NCBI RefSeq assembly: GCF_037975245.1
Contig: NC_092568.1
Span: forward strand, 29,981,001 to 30,045,000
Source: Apostichopus japonicus
Taxonomy: Eukaryota > Echinodermata > Holothuroidea > Aspidochirotida > Stichopodidae
Direction: 5' to 3'
DNA: 64,000 bases
Each line of letters begins with the position of its first letter. Position 1 is the stretch's first letter. This document shows positions 1 through 10,300 of this stretch, one piece after another. The notes under the pieces are model-generated. The model was not told where the DNA came from, searched no databases, and was given only the letters and a program-made list of their open reading frames with translations. The position numbers were made by a program, and so were the translations under genes.

Positions 1-1069
1 AGAGTCACACAGTGCATTCTAATACTTAAAAATGAATGGCGCCACCACAAAGGATTTCATACTTAAGTTTTTTTTTGGCACTAGGGCCCAAATCCGATTA
101 CGACATGGATTGTAATGAGCATTTCTCGGGGGCAAAATGTAGACAAAAGTTTGCTCCCTTTTTACGAGATATCGAATTTTAAATGTTATACTAGCGAGGA
201 TTGACATTCTTTTCAATAAAAATGGTTTGACATTATTAATATGATGTAAAGTTATTCTTATATTGGTAACTGAAACATTAATTATTGTTCTTGTAGTATT
301 GTCACTTTTTTAAAACCTAGAATATGGTCATAAACTATTTCTTTGAAATGAAATGAATTTAGCAAAAAACAGGGGGAAAATTCTGCCGCTACTTTGTTGA
401 AGGGAGCAGCACCTCAATCATATAATGAGCCTATGGTGTTGGTTAGGATTTTGGCTTCTTATAAGTTAAGACAAGGCTGACTTCCTTCGTGGCTCAACCC
501 TGATAAGTATCATCATTCGATTGTTATAACACTGTTCATATGAAAAGTGATCAGGGATAATCTTTCGGTGTTCATACGTGTATTCAGCAAAAACAATATA
601 TGTAATTCATAATCCCATGCAATGTATAAGGTACGACGAACACTGGAATAGATGGCGCTATTATTGAACGTGATTTGGGAATTAGACTACATCAGACGTT
701 TCGTCTCAGCACTGACGCATATATCGATGATAGGTACCGAGTGTTATATTACTTTGGGGATATCGAAATACTTCTTTAATCAATTGAAAGAGTCGATCTT
801 CTGTGTAGTTATTCCTGGTCGCATGAACATTCCATGGAATCGAAGTCCACCCAGTTTTACTGCGAACGTGGACTTGTTCTGAGCTGTTTCGGGAAGTTCT
901 TCTGACAGATCTCTCGTATATCAGCTAAAGATGGTGGTTAGTTTTGTGTCAGCTTTTACAGTGTGTTTCAAACCAGGAAATAATTCCCTGGTATACAGCA
1001 ACAACAAGGAGGAAGTTATTAATCGTTTGCTATTTTGAAACAAGTTGTAAAACGTATTTCCTACTCTCA
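1..1069. other. Intergenic, nothing recognised
   Basis: AT-rich sequence with only short open frames that lack codon structure or recognisable motifs. It lies 3' of the fucosyltransferase gene and may contain its 3' UTR, but I see no clear boundary. Confidence 0.5.
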
Positions 1070-2209
1070 TTAGATCATCGTCATTTCAACTACCTTGTCA
1101 GGAACGAACCTTTTGATAACATCTTGACAGTTCCTGCAACCTCCGTACCAACTGTCATCAAATGGATTAAAATCTTGAAATGGTTTATTTATGTCGTCAT
1201 AACAGGTCGCAATTCTGCACTGTGACGTACATGAATAGACTAGATCGTCAGGAAGCTTAGCTCTGGTTATGTTGCCATAGGAACGCCACACGTGGTATGA
1301 GTTATACAACTGGTCGTTACTATCCACAAGAAGGATGTACTCTATTAACTCTTTCATTGTCTTGAAATCTTCCATGTGAATGAAGGAAAGTGGTGGAGCT
1401 ATTTTAGTAAAATCTTCCTTCGAAGCGCCAAAGACAATCGGCACCTGATTAAAACGAATGGCGTTCCAAAACTTTTCGGTGATATATTCCGAACAGCAGC
1501 TGTTTTCTAGGGCTAGAGCGAATTTGTACTGATTCATGATTACTTCACATTGCTTGTATGTTCCACGTGGACAGGTTAGGTTCCCACATGCACCGTACAT
1601 GTCAACACCAATGTATTTACTTAATTCTAGGACAAATTCCTTCCGATTCCATACAAGTGTACCACAATGGCTACTCGTCCAACTTATCAGTTTATTCTTA
1701 CCGTCAGCGTAATTTGCCATACCAACTGGTAACATATGAAGATTGGCTGGAACATATCGTCCGTATGGCGTCGAAAAAGTGGCGCGGGAATGGTAAGTGA
1801 ATGACCAATCAAAGACAGATTTCAGTGAATATGGTGGCGCTAGACGAATTGCAGTTGTCGGACTTTCTCTGGTGGCATAGATCCACTTTTGACGTAACGT
1901 TTTATTCCGGTATAGTTCCTTCCATAGTTCAATGGAGATTCGTATTCTGTAATCCAGAACAAATATGACAAAGTCTGCCTTAGAAATAACCTGAGGGTCT
2001 CCGTATCTTGTCGATATCTCTACGCTGATTCCTCTGTCACAATCACAAATGGTTCCAATCTGAGCAGTATCCCAATGTTGACGAAACCCAACAAAAACAG
2101 ACAACTTTTGAGAAGTGGTGAATCTCAAAAGGCTCCTTAGATCGAATCGGTTGTAGAAGAAAATTCCGACCAAAACAAATATCGGGATGATAAACTTCAA
2201 GTGTCTCAT
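1070..2209 (-). CDS. Alpha-1,3-fucosyltransferase (GT10), single exon
   Basis: The predicted 379-aa type II membrane protein should transfer fucose from GDP-fucose to glycans in the Golgi. A short cytoplasmic N-terminus is followed by one hydrophobic anchor (about residues 6-19, IIPIFVLVGIFFY) and a short stem. The GT10 donor-binding block is at about 229-261, with LENS (234-237), the highly conserved EYITEKFWNA (241-250) and the VPIVFG segment. Upstream are the acceptor-side motif around W135-Y139 and PYGRYVP at 148-154. N-glycosylation sequons lie at 102, 210 and 313, and the C-terminal CxxC-like cysteines (358, 361) are typical. The ATG is genuine and begins directly before the anchor; an intronless fucosyltransferase gene is common in animals. 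Which linkage it makes (Lewis, core or other) cannot be read from this sequence. No neighbour looks functionally linked. Confidence 0.93.
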   Translation of the reverse strand: MRHLKFIIPIFVLVGIFFYNRFDLRSLLRFTTSQKLSVFVGFRQHWDTAQIGTICDCDRGISVEISTRYGDPQVISKADFVIFVLDYRIRISIELWKELYRNKTLRQKWIYATRESPTTAIRLAPPYSLKSVFDWSFTYHSRATFSTPYGRYVPANLHMLPVGMANYADGKNKLISWTSSHCGTLVWNRKEFVLELSKYIGVDMYGACGNLTCPRGTYKQCEVIMNQYKFALALENSCCSEYITEKFWNAIRFNQVPIVFGASKEDFTKIAPPLSFIHMEDFKTMKELIEYILLVDSNDQLYNSYHVWRSYGNITRAKLPDDLVYSCTSQCRIATCYDDINKPFQDFNPFDDSWYGGCRNCQDVIKRFVPDKVVEMTMI

Positions 2210-3640
2210 GTTTGACTCAACTCTCTCTCTCTATGTGCTTACAAACGGGTTTACTATACTGGATCTATCTTGGGTGATTTTCCTATAAAAAAAAATACAT
2301 CAAGAAAACACTAAAATAAAATAATACTGGCTATGTAAAGGAGATCGAAGGTGACGCACATGTCATACAAACAAACCTATATATACTATCAGTCTTGCCT
2401 ATGTATAACGTATGGCACACACAAACATGAATACGCTGAGGCAATGAATATCGTTGCATGAGACTGACTGAATTAAGTATACAAATAACACAAAGAAATA
2501 TAACGTTAGAAACTCTATTACCGGTGTATGCTATATTAATGGATTCAAATTTCCATGTGAAAGAAGACGTTATATGATATCCATGTGGTCGCATATAAGC
2601 GTCGTGGAAATAACTGCCTGATTAGTATTATTAGTTGTTATTATGTACTTTGATACGTCGACTAGTCAGCGTCCATATACCGGTATATGTACCAGCATAT
2701 CTTTTAAACATAACATATCGGTATCACTTAGTTATTAGTTCAACCATCTCAGGAAATAAACTGACCTTAAGGATAGAAAAAAACGTGAACAGATCATACA
2801 AGGAAACCAAATATTGATGATTGGAAGAATGCGCCATGGGTTTCAAGCACGCATTCTGGTCTTATGTATATTAGTCCCAAATATGTCCGAAAAGGCTAGC
2901 ATCTATATTGAGCCAGTTAATTTGTTTGTTGTGATTGTTTAATCTTTGCATTCCTTTCCAATACCATTGTCCTTTGATTGTCTGCTTCGATAAAGCCGCA
3001 TGTTAGCAATGTGAAAGTCATTTCCTTTCCCAAACCAATCTGCCATGTGTCTATATCATCATTTGAGAAGAACGATCATATTGATTTATTTATCTGTAAT
3101 TATTTAATCACACATATTAATCAAGCTATTCTTGTTCGACCCACATTTACACAGTTGATTATAGATAGTATCAGTGAAGCAACGAAATACTGTACTAATA
3201 TGACAATATTGCATAAACAAGTCAAATACTGTACAGGGTCTATAGTGCAAATATACTAAAAGTAGCATGCATTATGAAGAGAATGTTTTTTTTAAATTTG
3301 TCAGCATGTCATGGTTCTGATTAATCAACTGTACTTTGCACATGTAATGCAGGGGTATCTTACAGGCAGTTGAGGTAATTATTAAGTGCCTATAAACACT
3401 CACAAAACCAAATGTAAGAAACTAGAACACAGGTAAGGTAAACGTCAGGCAACTTAAGTTGTATAAACCTCTGAGTTTCAACAGCTACTATGGTACCTAA
3501 CTTGTGTATAAATCTCTTTTCTTACATAATATAAGTAAAAAAGAACCATATTTGCGGTATCTTACACAACTAAGATAAATACTCATTGTGACTACACTCT
3601 GGGAATCGGCAAAATGCCTTGTTGATTGATGTAAAAGTAC
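2210..3640. other. Intergenic, 5' of fucosyltransferase
   Basis: A CT dinucleotide run (about 2221-2232) sits just upstream of the fucosyltransferase ATG and could belong to its 5' UTR or promoter. The remainder is AT-rich with no supported gene. Confidence 0.4.
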
Positions 3641-3671
3641 CAGGGCCGTATAACAACCCGTTTGTCTTTTT

Positions 3672-4104
3672 TATTAAATATTTGATTGATATCAACAATT
3701 ATTTTGTGATATCAGCAATTCTTTAACGATATCACCAATTAACTGCTGATATCATCAAACCATTTGATGATATAACCATGTTTTTTTGGTGATATCAGCA
3801 AATAATTGCTAATATCAGCAAATGAATTGGTGATATCAGCAAATCATTTAATGATATCAACAATTATTTGCTGATATCACCGAATAGTTGTTGGATATCA
3901 GCAATTCATTTGCTGATATCAAAACTTCATTTGCTGAATTCCAACATATCACTGATTAATTATGAGGTATACCGAATTGCTGATACCAGCAAACTATTTG
4001 GTGATATCATTAAATGATTTGCTGATATCAGCAATTGAATTGGCGGTATGTTGGAATTTGCTGATATCAACAACTGATTTGCTGATATCAGTAATTCAAG
4101 CGTA
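3672..4104. repeat. Tandem array of GATATC-centred palindromes, block 1
   Basis: Units of roughly 20 bp with the pattern TTTGCTGATATCAGCAAA, each close to self-complementary, repeated with changes in the arms (GCTGATATCAGC, GGTGATATCACC, AATGATATCATT). About 14 intact GATATC centres occur. Changes on one side are often mirrored on the other. Confidence 0.85.
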
Positions 4105-4730
4105 TCGAACGAACGTCTACAAAAAGGGAATTGGAAACGAGCGCCATCAACTGAACTCCATCCACAAAACCCCCACTAAATCTGAAGTAGTGGCCTAGTT
4201 TCAATTGTAATAGAGTTAGACAGTACCTATGTACGTATATATGGTACAAAGATAGCTACATCGGCTAGGCTAGCCTAGCCTATGCATTTGTGTGACACTG
4301 CATCGTACTAATTGCAAGATGGAAGAAGCGCGTCAAAGTTCCAATCTCGGTTCACAGCGAACCGTTCATAATGTAGTCGGAAGAACGAGCAGCTATTGCC
4401 GCGTCTAGTAAGGAAGCAGATACTGATGGTTTCGATGTTGTCTGACATTTATCCTTTTCAACCCTTTATCAATTTTCTTTTTGCTTGGAGAAGACGTTCT
4501 TTCGCTTCAGAATCATTATCATTGTCAGTTAATAGCCTCTCTACGTCGCCCAAGATCCGAGAAATTCTGTCAAGAACGATCTGTGCCTCATCATCCACCG
4601 CCATCGCCAAGGTGGAAGTAACGTTACCATGTTGTCTTGTCACTGTCATTTGTACAGTACACATGTACTGCACAGAGTACACTGACATCATGTGCGCATG
4701 CTAGTAAGATGGGTTGGCAAGGTTGAATTA
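4105..4730. other. Non-repeat spacer between palindrome arrays
   Basis: Ordinary sequence separating the two arrays. It contains an 18-bp perfect palindrome, GGCTAGGCTAGCCTAGCC, at 4263-4280. An open frame on the minus strand (4458-4691) has no recognisable domain and I do not call it a gene. Confidence 0.4.
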
Positions 4731-5014
4731 TTGATATCAGCAATTGAATTGGTGATATTTACAAAAGAATGCATTATGGTAATATGGACGGTTCACTTAC
4801 TGACATCATTAAATCAATTACTGATATCATCAATTAATTTGCTGATACTATCAATAACTTTAATTTCAACAAAAATTGGTGATATCAGCAAATATTTGTT
4901 GATTTCAGCAACTATTTGATGATATCATCAAACGATTTGATGATATCAGCAGTTAATTGGTGATATCACTAAATAGTTGCTGATATCAGCAAATAAGTGT
5001 TGATATCATCAACT
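4731..5014. repeat. Tandem array of GATATC-centred palindromes, block 2
   Basis: Same unit type as the block at 3672-4104, with about eight intact GATATC centres plus decayed ones. It ends 30 bp before the right terminal inverted repeat. Confidence 0.83.
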
Positions 5015-5169
5015 ATCGAATAAAAAGTAAAACGGCTTGCCAAAGGCCGCGTGGTTAATATTAGTGTTTACACGGGTTCAAAATTCGGGTACCCGAGAGC
5101 CGACCCTCGTGTATCACGATTTTCAAGAAATTACATATTGGATGCTATAATAAATGAATGATATTCTCG

Positions 5170-5565
5170 ACGTGGCGGAGCGTCCATATAGTCAGAGGGG
5201 GGGGGGGCGGATGCCCCCCTGACGGACTCAAATGGACTTCTGGCGCCCTTTTCAGCTTTTTACCACTTTTTACTTATTCGCGATTATTTACTTTTTTATT
5301 GCGCTCTCAAATACCTATTGACTTTTGCCACATTTTGTTGGTGTAATTTTCTTACAAAATGGCGATGACACCTATTTATTCTTCATTTATGTGGAAATTA
5401 GCAAGGCCCGGAAAGGGTCATTTCCGGTGATCTAGGGAGTATCTTTACTCAAAAAACTTCTGTACTCTCCGCGCCAACCTGTGGTGGCGCTCCGCTTAGA
5501 TAGTGTCGAAAGCGCCCCTACAGACCATTCTCGCCCCCCGACCAATACCTCTAGCTCCGCCACTG
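5170..5565 (-). mobile_element. hAT-like MITE, decayed left end
   Basis: The right end TAGCTCCGCCACTG is the reverse complement of a typical hAT start (CAGTGGCGGAGC). The left end reads ACGTGGCGGAGCGTCC, with the first two bases altered. It matches the element at 46035-46409 in opposite orientation over its whole length, and carries the shared core (TGGTGGCGCTCCGCTTAGAT at 5482-5501). No 8-bp target duplication is recognisable here, which fits an older copy. No coding capacity. Confidence 0.75.
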
Positions 5566-6454
5566 GAAGCCACCCGACACTGGAAGTTGTAATCCGATAA
5601 GCCCTTGCATACTTCTCCTACATTTTTGGTCACTGAAGCTGATTATTATTATGTTTATGTAGTTTTAAGACATCCATTGTTATTAACACTAAGAACACTA
5701 AAACAAAATCACCCCAAACTCTCGACTTCTTACGTGATAAGGGCTATGGTGTATTTTTCACCCCGTGTTATGTTAATCTGTGGAACTGTTTGTCTCCACC
5801 AATAGTAATAATTGTGACGAGTAAACCCTGACTTTCTATGTCGGGTGTAAACTACCGTAACTATCTGAACGCTGCCATGTCGTTGAGATCCTTAATTGCC
5901 TGTAGTAAATCGTGTGCTGAATATCTCACTAGCTAACTTCATGCCAATTTCTCTCAATGCATTACCATAGCAACGGTTTTAGCGCAGCTGAGTTCGACAT
6001 CAGCAACCTGTTACTGTGTTAGTGCAGTGCTACTGCTAGTTTTATTGTTACAGACATGTTTTCTTAACCGGTGTATATTTTTCAATGTAAGTGTAGGCTA
6101 AAGCGGAGTTAAAATAAAGCATCGTTACTAATCCCTTTCACCGGTATAATATAGTGCAAGTCTAAGGATATTAACTATTGTACATGTCAAAGTCATATAG
6201 GCTACGGAGTGGTTTAGAACTGCTGCACGATTTAGCCCAACGCTTGGTCTAAAGTCTAACTTAAGTTAATGTAGGCTCTCACTGGTTGCGAACTGTAGTC
6301 TGTAGGCCCTACAGAACTAAATTGATAGGATTGCAAACGTAGGCATAGGCTACCTTAAACCTAAAATTAAGTAGGGCTAGGCTAAGCACATTTTTTGGCC
6401 TTCTGAGGCGATATGAATGAAAGAAACTAGGCATAGCCTAGATTTGTTTCCAAC

Positions 6455-6503
6455 ATAGAAATTGAACTAGGCCTAGGGCCTAGGCCTACTTCAATTTCTA
6501 TGG
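6455..6503. mobile_element. 49-bp palindrome with 8-bp target duplication
   Basis: The arms CATAGAAATTGAA and TTCAATTTCTATG enclose TAGGCCTA-type sequence. The two 24-nt arms pair with one mismatch around a single central base. The palindrome is bracketed exactly by GTTTCCAA on both sides (6447-6454 and 6504-6511). The size is far below any MITE I know, but the arrangement (symmetric insert plus 8-bp direct repeat) is that of a cut-and-paste insertion. Confidence 0.6.
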
Positions 6504-6565
6504 TTTCCAAACATTTATCCGTGACATAGCCTACGGACCTAGCCTATTTGTAACTTGGGTTTTCT

Positions 6566-6660
6566 TTTCATTATCATTAGACCTAGGCTATATTGCTTAA
6601 TAATCTAGCCTTCTGCTAAAAGCAGTGGGCTAGATTATAAAGCAAATGGCCTAGTCATTT
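6566..6660. repeat. Long imperfect hairpin
   Basis: CTGCTaaaAGCAG forms the tip. Arms TAATCTAGCC/GGCTAGATTA, TTGCTT/AAGCAA and AGGC/GCCT extend the stem to about 40 nt per arm with several mismatches. It could be a palindromic insertion or a hairpin-forming transcript; the sequence alone does not decide. Confidence 0.5.
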
Positions 6661-7311
6661 ACAATAACAGTATATTGCAATGAAACTGGACGGAGCTTAA
6701 TGAAAACAGTGCTTAGCTTAGCCCATAACTTATACATTTAGCTTAGGCCTATGCCTAACTAATAAGAACTTAAATGAAAACCCAAGGTCTACCTAAATTT
6801 AGGTTCAAGTCTGATATGATCAAGTCCTACATTCACATTGAAACAGTTACAATTAAAGAACACACATTACTTTTCTAGCCTAGGCCTACAACTTGTCCAT
6901 TAGCTTCATTAATTACAAGTTAGTATGCTCATTCTAACAAACAATGTTGCATAGCATACCTTACAAAAATGGTGCTTTTGGCCATAGCAAAAAGTTCTTT
7001 CTGCCATGGTGGAAACAACCTTTTTCTATGGCAAAACAACCATTTCTCTATGGCTGAATCTAACTGAAGCAAGCTACCATAGTACCGGTAACCACTATAG
7101 CCCTAGCCTAATGCAGATCAGTTTTGGTGACAACTGTCTCTAGCCTAGGTCTAAACGATGATCGAGTAAATAGCTCCCACCAATCACATTAGGTTTGAGA
7201 CTTCAAATGGGTCTAAATGATTAAGAGTCTAACACTGGTAGGTCAAAAATAGCAAAATGTGACGTAAATAGTGCAAAAAAATTGTTGTTTTTCTTATGTT
7301 TAGCAAAGATA

Positions 7312-10300
7312 ATGGAGTCAACAACTAAAGCAGAACCACCATTAACTGAGGTGAACAACAACAGCACTAAAGAGAATGGCCAGAATTCAGCAGAAGAAAC
7401 TAATGCCAATACTAATGCAAATACTTCAAGTGCTAAAGCAACTACACTAAGTGGACTCCGAAGTGGTAAAAGGTCTATTCCATCTCCAATCACCAGTGCT
7501 CATGCTCATACGGCTGCAGATAATCGTGCCATGAGAAGGATCATTGCAGAGGACCCTGAGTGGTCTCTTGCGACAGTGCCGTTACTTACTGAAATGTGTG
7601 TCTCCCACATCGTCAATAATTTTGCAGGTAGATTACTTCACTTTTCTTTAATTTGGATGTCATTGTATATGTATGTATACTATACAAATGTAATATTAAA
7701 ATAATTAGCATGTCTTTCAAATGGTTATGTTGTAAAGACAGTTTTCTGCATCATTATATAGAAGGCATAATTTTTTTGTCTTGAGGTGTGGGAAGTTGAG
7801 TGTGCAAGTTGTAGGGCATACGTCCAACTAAATTTAATAGGTACTGCAGCGACTTGTCATGGTTAACATGACTGTCATTAACAATGATTGACTCAATGAC
7901 TTGTTGTTTAAATTAATGCAGATGTTATCATGTTGGGAACTAATGAAAATGTTGTAGGGAGAAAAATCTCTTGCAAAGGGGTTTGGATTGAAGGGAGGAA
8001 TCTCTGCTCAAGAGTCCTGAAAACACTAGATTTTGATAAAGTCATTACTGTATATTACAAAATGTAACACAGTGTATGGAAGCTCTAAGTTATATTGAGA
8101 AACAACTTTATAATAAAACTCTTATATCTGATGTCTTTTCTGCAGAACCTATTATTTTCTATTGTTCTCTATGGTGTTAATCTCATCAAACACATGATCT
8201 GTCTTTCACAATCCTTTGTTATTCCATTTTCAGAATACCCAAAGTTAGATGAATTGCTTCCAAAATATAAAGCCAAAGTGCTAGAAAAGATTGCGGTAGA
8301 CCTCCCCTTGAAAGTCGTTGCTCATTTAGTCACCGATGAAGGATATTGGAAGAGATGCTGCAAAGCGGGATGGAAAGTCTGCGACGTCTCAAAATACGGC
8401 AACAGTTGGAAGAGGATGTACTTTGAGCGTCATCTGGAGCACATGATAGAGCACTTTGTTCCCGAGTCGACGGACACGGCAGAACTCATGGAGACCCTTC
8501 CCCTGGCGAGTCCGTACGTCAGACAGTTGAACATCATACAGCTTCTTCCTCCAGTGAAAGAGGAAGTGATCAGAGTTAAAGACGACGTCTCGGATGCCGG
8601 CAGCGAAGCTGGTAGCGACTGGGATGGACCTCAGATGGACCACTTTGAATTTAGTCCAGTGATTGAAAGACTCCCTCACTTAGAGAAATTTCAAGTCACT
8701 TACGGAGTTAGAGACTGCGGCATGAACTTTGAATGGAATCTGTTTCAGTTTACACAGAGAGACTGCTTAATGCTCTCCAAGTGCATAAAGAACTGCACCA
8801 CTCTGACGTCCTTCCAGCTCCACCGTAGCAAGGTCGACGACGATAAAGTGAGGGTGTTGATATCCCACATTCTTGACCATCCAACGTTAAAGGAACTCGA
8901 TCTATCCCATAACCTCTTTAGTGACCCAGGTGCCAGAGGTATTGGTAAATTTCTGAATGGTCATAGTCAGTTGGTGAGACTTAATCTATCCAACAACAAG
9001 ATAAAAGCTGCAGGGGCTGCAGCTATTGGCCATGCTCTCAAACGGAATACAACCTTGAAGGAACTGAATCTTGGTCTTAATAGGTTGGGAGATGAAGGTG
9101 AGTTACGCTAGGTAATTTACTGACAATTGTCTTTGCAAGACATGAGCAATAGTTTAGTATAGGGCCCAACTACAGAAGAAAAATATGTTTCAAATTTATT
9201 CAACTTCTTGCAATTAACAGATTGTTTGAGATAAATTAATGGACTGTATTTGGCAAATTGACTTCAGTAGTAGGTATGGTTACTCTGCCTAGAATATCAC
9301 AATTTAAGCCACTTGCAAAACAGTGCAGGTACTTAAATAATCTTCAAGTATTTTCCTGAATTAAGATTCACGTCAGTTATTGTACAGACTATTGAGAAGA
9401 ACCCAGTCATATATACTGATAATAAGCAGTAATAACGCCCTCCTTTGTTATTTCAGAAATCATAAAGATTCTCTTACTGAGGATTGTTAAATGGCTTATC
9501 ATGTGTTTAAGTTTTTCATGTCTACTGGCAGAAAATTGCCAGTGCCCTACAGTAGTTTTTGTTTACTACTGGCAAATGGCAAAATCCACTGGCATTAAGC
9601 CAGTAAACAGCCTGAATTTCAAGTCCTTGTTAATTGTATGGAATAAGGAAATTTCTACCAAATGTTTTGTTTTTCCCAATACCTTGTACTCCCTCCTTTC
9701 CTCCACCTTCATGAAGTGGCCATAAATGTGTTAAACCAGAAAGACCTTTAGTACATATATGTCTTTGCTTAGATCGTACACTATCCTATCATCCAATACA
9801 GTGTTCTCACTTATCTGAATAGTGTTTAAACAGTCTCAGTTTTGTTATAAGATTTTATTATTTTGTGTGACTAGACTAGTTGAGACCTTCAACCTCAAAC
9901 TGAGACATGTATATTGGTGTTTTTTTTTTCTTTTGACTCCTATAGGCGGTCAATCCCTTTGCAAGGCACTCCTGGAGAATGCTACCCTTGAGCACTTGAT
10001 CTTGGCTAGTAACGAGATGAGTGAACCCACTGCTGCTGCAATGGCACAGGTGGCTATCCACAACTCTACCCTCCGGAAAGTCAACCTCTCTTGTAACACT
10101 CTGGGACAGGTGAGCTATAAACAAGCCGAATTAGTTTTGGTAAACCAGTACTCAGTAGAATGAATATGCCATGTATCAAATGAACCCTGTAGGTATCAGA
10201 TATTCACCGATTGCAACAGACAGTATTCGTGAACAAACCTGGGTTGATTTTGATATATCAAAAAAATGTTATGTCCAAACTTAGTGAAATCATTAGAGAC

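Larger units (their letters stand above)
3641..5050. mobile_element. TIR-bounded element filled with GATATC palindromic repeats
   Basis: The ends are inverted copies of each other. GGGCCGTATAACAACCCGTT then TTTTATT at the left matches, in reverse complement, GGCAAGCCGTTTTAC then TTTTTATT at the right, continuing about 55 bp into the first repeat units. Between them lie two arrays of short palindromic units and about 620 bp of other sequence. No transposase frame is visible and I could not find a convincing target duplication, so the superfamily is unknown. Confidence 0.55.
5566..7311. other. Intergenic region rich in TAGGCCTA-type words
   Basis: No gene is supported. From about 6200 to 7190 the sequence is dense in CTAGGC/GCCTAG words and holds two long inverted repeats listed separately (6455-6503, 6566-6660). 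Its right part should contain the promoter and 5' UTR of TCTE1. Confidence 0.5.

Noticed and set aside
652-882. 76-codon frame 3' of the fucosyltransferase
   Set aside because: No domain, no splice or promoter context, and composition like surrounding non-coding DNA.
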